Part shown: one piece after another, positions 17,715-25,825 of the stretch | How positions within the stretch are numbered: position 1 is the stretch's first letter | Layout of the letters: every line of letters starts with the position of its first letter | From: an uncultured Litoreibacter sp. | GTDB lineage: Bacteria > Pseudomonadota > Alphaproteobacteria > Rhodobacterales > Rhodobacteraceae | Length of the DNA: 64,000 nucleotides | Assembly: GCF_947487515.1 (NCBI RefSeq) | Contig: NZ_CANKWO010000001.1 | Span: 744,001 to 808,000 of the forward strand | Direction of reading: 5' to 3' | Program-made: the position numbers and the translations under genes | Notes under the pieces: generated by a model | The model's database searches: none | The model's input: only the letters and a program-made list of their open reading frames with translations | What the model was told of the DNA's origin: nothing

Positions 17715-19547
17715 ATGCGCACACCGTTTATGCCCTCTTTCAAGCAACCTCTTCGCGATGTCATCGAGGGCGGCGGCGGCCTTGGCGACCTGCCGGATTG
17801 GGACCTCAGCGATCTTTACACGGCACCGGACGCAAAAGAATACACTCGGGACATGGAGTGGCTTGCGCAGGCCTGCGCAGGGTTTGCCGCCGAGTTTGAA
17901 GGCAAGTTGGCCGATCTGGATGCCAAAGGCCTGCTCGACTGCGTTCTGCAATACGAAAAGATCGACATGATCTCTGGGCGCATCATGTCTTATGCGGGAC
18001 TGCGCTACTACCAAAACACCACCGACGATGAGCGCGCGCAGTTCATGGCCAACGCGCAGGATAAGATCACCAGCTTCTCGACCCCGCTGGTGTTCTTCTC
18101 GCTGGAAATCAATCGGATTCCAGATGAACAACTGGACGCCTTGTTCGCGCAAGACGCGGATCTCGCGCGCTACCGCCCGATCTTTGATCGCCTGCGTGCC
18201 ATGCGCCCCTATCAGCTGTCTGACGAGCTGGAAAAATTTCTGCACGACCAATCCACCGTTGGGGCCGCCGCATGGAACCGCCTGTTTGACGAGACCATCG
18301 CGGGCCTGAAATTCACCGTGAATGGCGAAGAGATGGGCATCGAGGGCACGTTGAACCTGATGACCGATCCCGACCGCGCCAAGCGCGAGGCCGGTGCACG
18401 CGAGCTGGCGCGGGTGTTTGGTGAAAACGTCAAACTCTTTTCCCGCGTGCACAACACGCTGGCCAAGGAAAAGGAAGTCGAGGACCGCTGGCGTGGCATG
18501 CCCACCCCACAAACCGGCCGCCATCTTGCCAACCACGTCGAGCCGGAGGTCGTCGAGGCCCTGCGCAACGCGGTCGTCGCCGCCTACCCCAAGCTGTCGC
18601 ACCGCTATTACGAGCTGAAGCGAAAATGGCTGGGCTTGGACGTCATGCAGGTCTGGGACCGCAATGCCCCCTTGCCGATGGAAGACCCTCGGCTCGTGGG
18701 CTGGGACGAAGCCAAAGATACCGTCATGGAAGCCTACCACGACTTTGCCCCCGAAATGGCCGGCATCGCGGAGCCGTTCTTCAACCGCGGGTGGATCGAT
18801 GCGGGCGTCAAACCCGGCAAGGCCCCCGGCGCGTTCGCCCATCCCACCGTCGCCGATGTGCACCCCTATGTGATGCTCAACTACTTGGGCAAGCCACGTG
18901 ATGTGATGACATTGGCGCATGAGCTGGGCCACGGCGTTCACCAAGTTCTGGCCGCGGGGCAAGGCGAATTGCTGTCCTCCACCCCGCTGACCTTGGCCGA
19001 AACGGCGTCGGTCTTTGGCGAAATGCTGACCTTCCGCAAAATGCTGTCTAAGGCCAAAACCCAAGCCGAGCGCAAGGTGCTGCTGGCAGGCAAAGTCGAG
19101 GACATGATCAACACCGTGGTGCGCCAGATTGCGTTCTACGACTTCGAGTGCAAGCTGCATGAAGCCCGCGCACAAGGAGAACTAACGCCAGACGATATCG
19201 GGGCGTTGTGGATGTCGGTGCAGGCGGAAAGCTTGGGGCCAGCGTTTGAGTATATGGAAGGCTACGATAGCTTCTGGTCCTATGTGCCGCATTTCGTTCA
19301 CTCGCCGTTTTACGTCTATGCCTATGCCTTCGGCGACGGGTTGGTGAACGCGCTTTATGCGGTCTTTGAGGAAGGCGGCGACGACTTCCAAGACAAGTAT
19401 TTCGATATGCTGAAAGCTGGTGGCTCCAAACATCACAAAGAACTTCTGGCCCCCTTTGGCCTTGATGCGTCGGACCCCAAATTCTGGGACAAAGGCCTGT
19501 CGATGATCTCTGGGATGATCGACGAATTGGAAGCCATGGAGGAGTGA
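17715..19547 (+). CDS. pepF: M3 family oligoendopeptidase F
   Basis: Zinc oligopeptidase that degrades short peptides in the cytoplasm. 610 aa, typical length. The helical N-terminal two-thirds is followed by the active site MTLAHELGHGVHQ (HExxH at about 402-406) and TLAETASVFGEMLTF, which supplies the third zinc ligand, Glu. The C-terminus FVHSPFYVYAYAFGDGLVNALY is family-typical. It starts 82 bp after the phosphodiesterase gene and 28 bp before the YjbR-like gene, with which it may be co-transcribed. Confidence 0.94.
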   Translation: MRTPFMPSFKQPLRDVIEGGGGLGDLPDWDLSDLYTAPDAKEYTRDMEWLAQACAGFAAEFEGKLADLDAKGLLDCVLQYEKIDMISGRIMSYAGLRYYQNTTDDERAQFMANAQDKITSFSTPLVFFSLEINRIPDEQLDALFAQDADLARYRPIFDRLRAMRPYQLSDELEKFLHDQSTVGAAAWNRLFDETIAGLKFTVNGEEMGIEGTLNLMTDPDRAKREAGARELARVFGENVKLFSRVHNTLAKEKEVEDRWRGMPTPQTGRHLANHVEPEVVEALRNAVVAAYPKLSHRYYELKRKWLGLDVMQVWDRNAPLPMEDPRLVGWDEAKDTVMEAYHDFAPEMAGIAEPFFNRGWIDAGVKPGKAPGAFAHPTVADVHPYVMLNYLGKPRDVMTLAHELGHGVHQVLAAGQGELLSSTPLTLAETASVFGEMLTFRKMLSKAKTQAERKVLLAGKVEDMINTVVRQIAFYDFECKLHEARAQGELTPDDIGALWMSVQAESLGPAFEYMEGYDSFWSYVPHFVHSPFYVYAYAFGDGLVNALYAVFEEGGDDFQDKYFDMLKAGGSKHHKELLAPFGLDASDPKFWDKGLSMISGMIDELEAMEE

Positions 19548-19575
19548 TCCTCGCTCAACTCGGAGCCCGTCGTTC

Positions 19576-19929
19576 ATGAACCGTGAAGAATTCAACAACT
19601 TCTGCGCAGCGCTTCCCGCCACAAACCACGTGGTGCAATGGGGGAACTCGGATGTCTGGAAGGTCGGCCCCAAGGTCTTTGCCATGTGCGGCTGGAACGA
19701 CGGGAAAGACGCCTACACCTTCAAAGTGTCAGATATCGCTTGGGAAATTTTGCCCGATATGCCTGGCCTGCGCCCTGCCCCCTATCTGGCATCGCGCGGG
19801 ATGAAATGGATTCAACAGTTTGAAGCGCCTGGCTTGTCGGATAGGGAGCTGAAAGCGCATATCGAGATGTCCTACGATATGGTCAAAGCAAAGCTGACAA
19901 AGAAAATGCGGGCCGAGTTGGGAATATAA
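19576..19929 (+). CDS. MmcQ/YjbR family protein
   Basis: 117 aa. The pattern LPATNHVVQWGNSDVWKVGPKVFAMC, then a YTFKVSD strand and a C-terminal helix with LSDRELKAHIEMSYDMVKAKLTKK, is that of the YjbR/CyaY-like fold. Family members are called DNA-binding from structure, but a cellular role is not settled. It lies 28 bp after pepF on the same strand. Confidence 0.88.
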   Translation: MNREEFNNFCAALPATNHVVQWGNSDVWKVGPKVFAMCGWNDGKDAYTFKVSDIAWEILPDMPGLRPAPYLASRGMKWIQQFEAPGLSDRELKAHIEMSYDMVKAKLTKKMRAELGI

Positions 19930-19981
19930 CTCGGCGCCGCATAATCATAGCTTCCGTGTCACGGCACCGCAGTCGAGCCTG

Positions 19982-20974
19982 CTAACCTTCCGCCGCCAAC
20001 CGCCCGTCCAATGCGGCGCGGATCATGTCGCGGGCGCGGGCATAATCGGCGGCATAGGCGCGGTCGCTTTCTTCCGCGGCACTGGCGCTTAGACGGTCTT
20101 GCAGGTTCCGTTCGGCGGCCAAGGCCCCTTCCGTGACAACGTCAATCACCCGCCGCCCTGCCAAATCTGTGGCCCTTGGGTCGGCACCGGAGGCCAAAAG
20201 CGCCTGCACCAAGTCCACGTTGCCCCCCGCCATCATGAGCGGTGGCAGCCCCGGCATATTGTCCAACGATACGTCAGACGGCGGTGGCGTATCCGGATCA
20301 GCCCCGCGTGCCAAAAGCCCCACGGCCAATGACGATTGCGCATTTATCAGGGCCAAATGCAACGGTGTAAGCCCTATGCGGTTGGGGCTGGTGACCAGCT
20401 CTGGCGGTAGCATTTCAAGCAGGCGCTCCATGTCGTCTGCTTTCGGGTAATAGTTAAACGGGGAGGCCGCGGCATGCAGAACACTGTAGCCCCGTGCCGT
20501 GCGAAACCTCGGATTCGCGCCCTGCGACAGCAGCAGTTTCACCATGGAGGGAACAGCGTCCACATGCGCGGTGGCCCATATCAAAGGCACGGCCCCATTG
20601 CGGCCTTGCGGGGCATTGAGGTCCAGATCACGATGGGCCAACAAGAAGTTGCGCGCCGACGTCACACTTCCCGTGAGCAACAGATCGCGGAGCTCGTCAT
20701 AGGGGGCCGGTAACGTGTCTAGCTGGATGTCGCCAATGTCACCCGTCTGCAGTGCTTCAATTTGCACCGAAACCAGCTCTTCAAAGCGCTGGCTATCCCC
20801 GACCTGCAACGCCAGTTTCATTTCGGTGTAATAGAGATCAAGCGCACGCATTTGCGCGTCGCTCATGGCGGCAGGATGTGACAGGGACTTGCGCCCTTCG
20901 ACCATGTAGGCCCCTGCGACACTTAAGGAAAACGCCGTAAACAACGCGACCGGAACCATTCGGGACAGCATCAT
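19982..20974 (-). CDS. Ankyrin-repeat exported protein
   Basis: 330 aa. The N-terminus has a hydrophobic signal or anchor (residues about 5-23, RMVPVALFTAFSLSVAGAY). The middle holds three to four ankyrin repeats: LDLNAPQGRNGAVPLIWATAH, GANPRFRTARGYSVLHAAA, RIGLTPLHLALINAQS...GADPDTP, and PPLMMAGGNVDLVQALLASGADPRATD. Such repeats mediate protein contacts; the partner is unknown. Convergent with the YjbR-like gene and 112 bp downstream of rpoH on the same strand. Confidence 0.85.
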   Translation of the reverse strand: MMLSRMVPVALFTAFSLSVAGAYMVEGRKSLSHPAAMSDAQMRALDLYYTEMKLALQVGDSQRFEELVSVQIEALQTGDIGDIQLDTLPAPYDELRDLLLTGSVTSARNFLLAHRDLDLNAPQGRNGAVPLIWATAHVDAVPSMVKLLLSQGANPRFRTARGYSVLHAAASPFNYYPKADDMERLLEMLPPELVTSPNRIGLTPLHLALINAQSSLAVGLLARGADPDTPPPSDVSLDNMPGLPPLMMAGGNVDLVQALLASGADPRATDLAGRRVIDVVTEGALAAERNLQDRLSASAAEESDRAYAADYARARDMIRAALDGRLAAEG

Positions 20975-21035
20975 GCAACCACCTGTGATTTCAATGCGTC
21001 ATCGGCCATATGTCGTCCTTCCCACCACGGCACAG

Positions 21036-21065
21036 AAAAAGGCCGCGCAATTGCACGGCCCTTTT
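21036..21065 (-). terminator. Rho-independent terminator of rpoH
   Basis: On the minus strand GGGCCGTGCAATTGCGCGGCC forms a GC-rich hairpin (21061-21041) followed by TTTTT. It begins about 20 bp after the rpoH stop. Confidence 0.85.
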
Positions 21066-21086
21066 GTCAGTTCACTTTGGCAAAAA

Positions 21087-21983
21087 TTAGGCGTTTTCCA
21101 GCAAACCTTTTTCGCCGGCCAAACTGCGCATACGTTCTTGCAGTTTCTCGAAAGCGCGTACCTCAATTTGGCGAATGCGCTCCCGCGAGACGTCGTATTG
21201 CCCCGAGAGTTCTTCCAAGGTGATCGGCTTTTCTTGCAAACGGCGCTGCACCAAAATGTCCTTCTCGCGATCATTCAGCACGTCCATGGCTTCCGCCAGC
21301 AGCTCGCGGCGGGTTTCCATCTCGTCCTTGGCTTCGTAGTCGCCCGCTTGGTCGGCGTCTTCGTCTTCCAGCCAGTCCTGCCACTGCGTGGCCCCTTCGC
21401 CGTCCGCCGAAACAACCGCGTTCAGTGAGGCATCCCCCCCCGACATGCGGCGGTTCATCGAAATCACTTCGCTTTCGGTGACGTTCAGGTCGCTCGCAAT
21501 TTTGGCCACGTTTTCAGGCCGCAAGTCGCCTTCTTCCAACGCGCCAATGCGGTTCTTTGCCTTGCGCAGGTTGAAGAACAGTTTCTTTTGCGCAGATGTC
21601 GTGCCCAGCTTCACCATCGACCACGACCGCAGGACATATTCCTGAATGGACGCCCGTATCCACCACATCGCATAGGTCGACAGACGGAACCCTTTCTCTG
21701 GGTCGAACTTTTTCACCGCTTGCATCAGGCCCACATTGGCTTCGGAAATAACCTCCGCCGTCGGCAAGCCGTAGCCGCGATAGCCCATGGCGATTTTCGC
21801 CGCGAGACGCAGGTGGGATGTGACCAGTTTATGCGCCGCACCGCTGTCCTCGTCATCTGCCCAGCGTTTGGCCAGCATGTATTCTTCCTCGGGTTCCAGC
21901 ATCGGGAACTTGCGGATTTCTTGCATATAACGGTTGAGACCTTGCTCCGGACTAGGAGCTGGCAATCCAGTGTAATTCGTCAT
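21087..21983 (-). CDS. rpoH: RNA polymerase sigma-32 (heat shock) factor
   Basis: 298 aa. Region 2 has EANVGLMQAVKKFDPEKGFRLSTYAMWWIRASIQEY. The RpoH box follows: LRSWSMVKLGTTSAQKKLFFNLR contains the Q(R/K)KLFFNLR signature that separates sigma-32 from other group 2 factors. Region 4 has [39 protein letters not shown]. It directs transcription of chaperone and protease genes. Rhodobacterales often carry two rpoH genes; I cannot say which paralogue this is. The 5' leader holds three hairpins and a 3-codon ORF overlapping the start. Confidence 0.95.
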   Translation of the reverse strand: MTNYTGLPAPSPEQGLNRYMQEIRKFPMLEPEEEYMLAKRWADDEDSGAAHKLVTSHLRLAAKIAMGYRGYGLPTAEVISEANVGLMQAVKKFDPEKGFRLSTYAMWWIRASIQEYVLRSWSMVKLGTTSAQKKLFFNLRKAKNRIGALEEGDLRPENVAKIASDLNVTESEVISMNRRMSGGDASLNAVVSADGEGATQWQDWLEDEDADQAGDYEAKDEMETRRELLAEAMDVLNDREKDILVQRRLQEKPITLEELSGQYDVSRERIRQIEVRAFEKLQERMRSLAGEKGLLENA

Positions 21984-21991
21984 GTTCTCAT
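21980..21991 (-). promoter_or_regulatory. Three-codon upstream ORF overlapping the rpoH start
   Basis: ATG AGA ACA TGA on the minus strand; its stop overlaps the rpoH ATG (ATGA). The best purine tract, AAGGGGGG, is ideally spaced for this mini-ORF rather than for rpoH itself, so translational coupling is possible. Confidence 0.35.
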
Positions 21992-22013
21992 GCCCCCCTT
22001 AAAAGGTTTGCTA

Positions 22014-22081
22014 TTCGGATACCGAACATAGGAGCCGGTTATCTCCGGCTCAAGTTATTGCAGCGCACATACCCTGTGCGC
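22014..22081 (-). promoter_or_regulatory. Three consecutive hairpins in the rpoH leader
   Basis: Inverted repeats at 22014-22026 (TTCGG/CCGAA, loop 3), 22032-22051 (GAGCCGG/CCGGCTC, loop 6) and 22063-22081 (GCGCACA/TGTGCGC, loop 5), all perfect, in the 100 bp upstream of rpoH. They could form a structured 5' leader if transcription starts upstream, or be protein-binding sites. Confidence 0.45.
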
Positions 22082-22159
22082 GTTACTCAAGTATTAATGT
22101 AGGGTGCAAAGTCCCGTTTCAAAGGGTATGTTACGATTATTCACATAAATGTCAGGAAT

Positions 22160-23182
22160 TCAGCCCAATTCTTCCAAAAGCGCTGTAAAATCAGGCGGCA
22201 GAGGTGCCTCAAATCGCATCATCTCCCCAGAAACGGGGTGTTTGAAGCCCAAGGTCGCGGCATGAAGGGCTTGTCGCGGAAATTCGCGTATCGCGTCTTG
22301 CGCGGCCTCGGGAAGGGCGTTTTTGGCAAGTTTGCGCCGTCCACCATAGACCGGATCCCCGACCAATGAATGCCCAACATGCGCCATATGCACCCTGATC
22401 TGATGCGTGCGTCCGGTCTCTAGCCAGCATTCCAAAAGGCCAACCACCGCAGGCGTCCCAAAACGTTGCAACACGCGCGCGCGCGTGACGGCATGGCGGC
22501 CCACATTCTTAACAACGGCTTGGCGCTGGCGGTCCGTTTTGTGGCGCGCCAGATTCGCGATGATCCGCAGGATGTTGCCCTGCTCGAACGCCACTCCTGG
22601 CAACCCGTTGATCCGCGGGTCCGAGGCCTCGGGCACCCCGTAGACCAATGCATTGTAGCGCCGCTCAACGGTGTGTTTCTCAAATTGCTTGGCCAGCCCT
22701 TGATGCGCAATGTCAGTTTTGGCCACGACCAAAAGCCCCGACGTCTCCTTATCGATGCGGTGCACAATGCCAGGGCGCTTTTCGCCCCCGATGCCGGACA
22801 GGCTGTCCACGCAGTGATGCAACAGGGCGTTCACCAATGTCCCCTTGGGCGACCCCGGAGCCGGATGCACCACCATGCCCGCAGGTTTATTCACCACGAT
22901 CAAAGCGTCATCCTCATAAATCACGTCTAGCGGGATGTCCTCCGCCACGGTGTCGTATTCTACCGCTTCTCCGATGGTGATCATCCACACCTGCCCCAGC
23001 TGCGCTTTGGTTTTTGGCTGGTCCACGACCACCCCGTCCAGCGACACGGCCCCCTGCTCGATCAATTTGACCAGACGTGAGCGGCTCAACTGTGCCTCCA
23101 CTGGTGCAAACAGGGCCAATGCTTTATCAAGGCGCGCGGGCGGGGCGTCAGTGATCTCGACCGCGATAGTTTGAGGCGACAT
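22160..23182 (-). CDS. RluA-family 23S rRNA pseudouridine synthase (RluD type)
   Basis: 340 aa from ATG 23182. It has an N-terminal S4 RNA-binding domain (about 15-75, ARLDKALALFAP...LSRSRLVKLIEQGAVSLDG). The catalytic domain has VVNKPAGMVVHPAPG, then GIVHRIDKETSGLLVVAKT with the catalytic Asp, RRYNALVYG, LETGRTHQIRVHMAHVGHSLVGDPVYG, and RQALHAATLGFKHP. RluD modifies helix 69 of 23S rRNA; RluC/RluD assignment is by S4 domain and length. The open frame extends upstream but runs antisense into the divergent DUF6476-like gene. The two start codons share bases 23181-23182. Confidence 0.92.
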   Translation of the reverse strand: MSPQTIAVEITDAPPARLDKALALFAPVEAQLSRSRLVKLIEQGAVSLDGVVVDQPKTKAQLGQVWMITIGEAVEYDTVAEDIPLDVIYEDDALIVVNKPAGMVVHPAPGSPKGTLVNALLHHCVDSLSGIGGEKRPGIVHRIDKETSGLLVVAKTDIAHQGLAKQFEKHTVERRYNALVYGVPEASDPRINGLPGVAFEQGNILRIIANLARHKTDRQRQAVVKNVGRHAVTRARVLQRFGTPAVVGLLECWLETGRTHQIRVHMAHVGHSLVGDPVYGGRRKLAKNALPEAAQDAIREFPRQALHAATLGFKHPVSGEMMRFEAPLPPDFTALLEELG

Positions 23183-23495
23183 GGACAGTAATCCCGAAAT
23201 TCCGGCGGAAGAGCCCGCCAACCTAAAGTTCCTGCGACGGCTGGTTACAACCCTGACCGCAACGATGATTGTGGGCCTTGTAGTGATGATTGCGCTGGTT
23301 GTCATCCGCTTGAACGCAGGCCCCCCAGACATTGCCCTGCCCGACTATATCGAACTGCCGGACGGAACCCGCGCCACGGCCTTCACGCAGGCCCCGACTT
23401 GGTTTGCAGTGGTGACGGATGATGACCAAATCCTAATCTTCAATCGCGACAGCGGAGAGCTGACGCAAACCATATCCGTCACATCGCGGCCCTAA
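23181..23495 (+). CDS. DUF6476-like membrane protein
   Basis: 104 aa. One membrane segment (about 25-44, TLTATMIVGLVVMIALVVIRL) followed by a small beta-rich domain, probably periplasmic, with PDYIELPDGTRATAFTQAPTWFAVVTDDDQILIFN and DSGELTQTI. I recall this pattern as DUF6476 of Rhodobacteraceae, function unknown. Its ATG lies within CATG, whose complement is the ATG of the pseudouridine synthase gene, so the two genes overlap by 2 bp head to head. Confidence 0.82.
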   Translation: MDSNPEIPAEEPANLKFLRRLVTTLTATMIVGLVVMIALVVIRLNAGPPDIALPDYIELPDGTRATAFTQAPTWFAVVTDDDQILIFNRDSGELTQTISVTSRP

Positions 23496-23522
23496 TCCGG
23501 CAATTTATGAAGTTTGGGTGGA

Positions 23523-23599
23523 TGGTACCGCCTCCCCGGCTCGAACGGGGGACCCCTGGTTCCACAAACCAGTGCTCTAACCAACTGAGCTAAGGCGGC
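23523..23599 (-). tRNA. tRNA-His (GTG anticodon), CCA encoded
   Basis: Full cloverleaf on the minus strand: acceptor GCCGCCT/AGGCGGT, D arm GCTC/GAGC, anticodon arm CTGGT-TTGTGGA-ACCAG giving GTG, T arm CCCCG-TTCGAGC-CGGGG, then A73 and encoded CCA. The 5' base is G1, pairing with U72; the preceding base in DNA is T, so no G-1 is encoded. This is the unusual alphaproteobacterial tRNA-His form. Confidence 0.95.
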
Positions 23600-23662
23600 A
23601 CACTGCGTGGGATTTACCCATAGGCGTGACCGAATGCAAGACCGGTAAAGCGATTAATTCGC

Positions 23663-24196
23663 TTAAAGCAAAAGTTCGAACTCCTGCTCGACAGTGTCTT
23701 GCCCAAAGGCATGGGACTCGCGCTCTTGCGTCATCACAAAGCCGCGTTTGCGATACAGTCGACAGGCGGCCACATGGCTTGCATGGGTCCAAAGCACCAG
23801 CTTCGAGGCCCCGACCGCGCGCGCATGCTCAATCACGGCCTCCAGCATAAGCGGCGCAAGACCCAACCCCCGCGCAAAGGGCTCGAGGAAAAACATCCGC
23901 AGCCGTGCAGTTGTCGCGTCATCCATAACACAAAACACCGATCCCAGACGCTTGCCGTCGACGTCGGCAATAAACGCCCGTTCAGTTTTAGGGTCATGAT
24001 TTTCGATAAACTCAGCCAAGATACGCATGACGAAGGCCTCAAAGGTGGCGTCATACCCTTCGTCCTTGGCGTAAAATGTGCCATGCCGCGCTGCAATCCA
24101 GCCCGCATCCCCAATTTGCAAATTTCGCATCTCAACTTTGGTTGATCCGGATGCCAATGCCGCACGTTGTTCGTTCGTAATTACATCGATGTCCAT
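23663..24196 (-). CDS. GNAT family N-acetyltransferase
   Basis: 177 aa. Motif A is seen as LRMFFLEPFARGLGLAPLMLEAVIEHARAVGASKLVLWTH, with the acetyl-CoA pyrophosphate loop in the RGLGLA segment, and motif B as ACRLYRKRGFVMTQERESHAFG. The N-terminal part (ARHGTFYAKDEGYDATFEAFV) resembles acetyltransferases that are often fused to MarR domains, but no MarR domain is present here. The substrate is unknown. Sits between tRNA-His and a divergent DUF6324 gene. Confidence 0.88.
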   Translation of the reverse strand: MDIDVITNEQRAALASGSTKVEMRNLQIGDAGWIAARHGTFYAKDEGYDATFEAFVMRILAEFIENHDPKTERAFIADVDGKRLGSVFCVMDDATTARLRMFFLEPFARGLGLAPLMLEAVIEHARAVGASKLVLWTHASHVAACRLYRKRGFVMTQERESHAFGQDTVEQEFELLL

Positions 24197-24261
24197 ACTG
24201 CCTCTTGCCTCAGTGAATTATCAACGCTACCTCAGGTCCCAGCCATGGAAAAGAGGATCTT

Positions 24262-24456
24262 ATGGGTATCAACAGCGAAAGCGAAATCGCAGGCAACCTG
24301 CAAATCGGCCCAACCACTGACGGCATGGTGCGTATCTATGTCGAGGCAGACGGTGTCGAATTGCCCTTCGACTTCGACCCAGAAGAAGCCGAAGAGATCG
24401 CAGAAGAAATTCGTGCGGCCGCAGCTGGCGCCCGCACGATGTCCAAAGGCAAGTAA
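24262..24456 (+). CDS. DUF6324 family small protein
   Basis: 64 aa. Begins MGINSESEIAGNLQIGPT, with central MVRIYVEADGVELPFDFDPEEAEEIAEEIRAAA and a basic end TMSKGK. The acidic helix and short beta part match a conserved Rhodobacteraceae small protein that I recall as DUF6324. A good ribosome site (AGAGGA) precedes the ATG. Convergent with the VWA lipoprotein gene, whose stop is 2 bp away. Function unknown. Confidence 0.82.
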   Translation: MGINSESEIAGNLQIGPTTDGMVRIYVEADGVELPFDFDPEEAEEIAEEIRAAAAGARTMSKGK

Positions 24457-24458
24457 CG

Positions 24459-25745
24459 CTAGTTCAGGCAGACGCCCTTGCGGTAGCTGCCAACCTCACG
24501 CACCACTTTGGACGGGGCCGCTTCAATGCGCCGCCCTGTCAGCTCAGAGCGCAGCACCCGCCCCACCAAATCCGTCAGCGCGGTCACGCGGTAGCACGAC
24601 ACAGTTGGCTCCGCATGGCTGTAGCCGACGCCGCTGTCATCGGTCAGGAACATGTAGCGCCCTCCGGTTTGCACAGCGGCTTGGCGCATGAGGTATTCCG
24701 CCTCTGGCCCAACGCCGCTGGCCCCCAGCCCAAACACCTGAATGCCCTTGGAGGCCGCAGTGCGTGCCGCTTGCAAGTAGGTCTTCGCGCGATTGTTGTG
24801 CTCTGGGGCGTCAGCCACATGGATCAGCAAGCGTTCCCCTTTGCCACTGCGCCATTGCATGCCCGCCGCAGAGGCCAAAGCCCGCCCTGCGGCCTCTGGG
24901 TAATCCCCGCCGCCCCCTGCGGATTGCTGACGCAACCAGCCCTGCATCTGCGATTGTTGCTTGGTGAACCCGTAGTTTTTCACAACATAGGCGTCCCCGT
25001 CGTCGCGGTAGACCACCAGCCCATAGCGAATATCGACACCGGATGCCGCCCGCTTGGCCTGACGCGTTAGCCCCTTCAACTCCTTGGTCAGCCACGCCAA
25101 CTCATCCGCCATGGAGCCGGTCGTATCGACAACAAACACCATGTCCAAGAAGTCTGGCTTCCAGTCCCCACTAAACGGCAGTTGCACCTGCGCGCGCTTC
25201 CCTGTCTTCAAACGCTGCACCATCGGGGTGCCTTGCCCCTCTGGGATCGCGCGCAATTCGACCTCGCGCAGGCGCCCTGCCCCAAGGCTCGCTGGAAAGA
25301 CCGAGATCATACCGTCCACGCCCGAATACCCTGCGTAAAACGGCTCCGCTGCCCCGGGTTTGCGCAATGTCACCCGAACCCCCGGTGCAGGTTGGCCATC
25401 GGCTCCGCGCAATTGCGCCAAGACAGGTGTCGACAGGTTTGCCATTGGCAGTTTCAACGCCTTGCGCGATTTGGCCTGATAGCGGGTGAACGACGCAAGG
25501 TTCAGCGCGTCGTCAATGTCGCCTGCTGTTACAACTCCGCGCCGCGCACGGCCCGGATTGCGCGAAGGCGGTAGCGGTAAGGGAGCCGGAGCAATTGCCG
25601 TGCTACCCTTCGCGCTAGGCGCCATGTCCGCAGCAGCCTCGACCATCGGTTCTTCCAAAATAACGGCCCCTTCAGGAACGTCACAGGCCGATAAAAATAC
25701 GCTGGCCATAAGGGCAATTCGGGGTGCTGAAAATGTCTTGGTCAT
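24459..25745 (-). CDS. VWA-domain lipoprotein
   Basis: 428 aa from ATG 25745, chosen because GGAG stands about 8 bp upstream; the longer start adds only MEHP. The signal MTKTFSAPRIALMASVFLSAC ends in a lipobox, lipid Cys21. After a Pro/Ala-rich linker and a small beta region (PVLAQLRGADGQPAPGVRVTLRKPG) comes a von Willebrand A domain with an intact MIDAS start, FVVDTTGSMADELAWL, and later RLLIHVADAPEHN. It probably sits on a membrane face and binds a metal-dependent ligand. Residues after Cys21 (DVPEGAVILEEPMVEAA) match the 61-aa lipoprotein of the divergent operon. Confidence 0.88.
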   Translation of the reverse strand: MTKTFSAPRIALMASVFLSACDVPEGAVILEEPMVEAAADMAPSAKGSTAIAPAPLPLPPSRNPGRARRGVVTAGDIDDALNLASFTRYQAKSRKALKLPMANLSTPVLAQLRGADGQPAPGVRVTLRKPGAAEPFYAGYSGVDGMISVFPASLGAGRLREVELRAIPEGQGTPMVQRLKTGKRAQVQLPFSGDWKPDFLDMVFVVDTTGSMADELAWLTKELKGLTRQAKRAASGVDIRYGLVVYRDDGDAYVVKNYGFTKQQSQMQGWLRQQSAGGGGDYPEAAGRALASAAGMQWRSGKGERLLIHVADAPEHNNRAKTYLQAARTAASKGIQVFGLGASGVGPEAEYLMRQAAVQTGGRYMFLTDDSGVGYSHAEPTVSCYRVTALTDLVGRVLRSELTGRRIEAAPSKVVREVGSYRKGVCLN

Positions 25746-25760
25746 GGGGTGCTCCAATTA

Positions 25761-25777
25761 ATGTGTATTTTGCACAT
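25761..25777. promoter_or_regulatory. Operator-like site, copy 1
   Basis: ATGTGTATTTTGCACAT, a near-palindrome that matches copy 2 (25809-25825) in 14 of 17 positions. It lies 16 bp upstream of the VWA gene start. Confidence 0.6.
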
Positions 25778-25808
25778 ATTTCAAATTCACTTGCCACCGT
25801 CAAGAAAA

Positions 25809-25825
25809 ATGTGCATATTGCGCAT
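25809..25825. promoter_or_regulatory. Operator-like site, copy 2
   Basis: ATGTGCATATTGCGCAT, directly against the DUF6502 start codon at 25826 and 48 bp from copy 1. Binding here would block both initiation of transcription and the ribosome site. Confidence 0.6.

Noticed and set aside
17568-19175. 535-codon minus-strand ORF opposite pepF
   Set aside because: Antisense to the well-recognised M3 peptidase, no ribosome site and non-protein-like composition.
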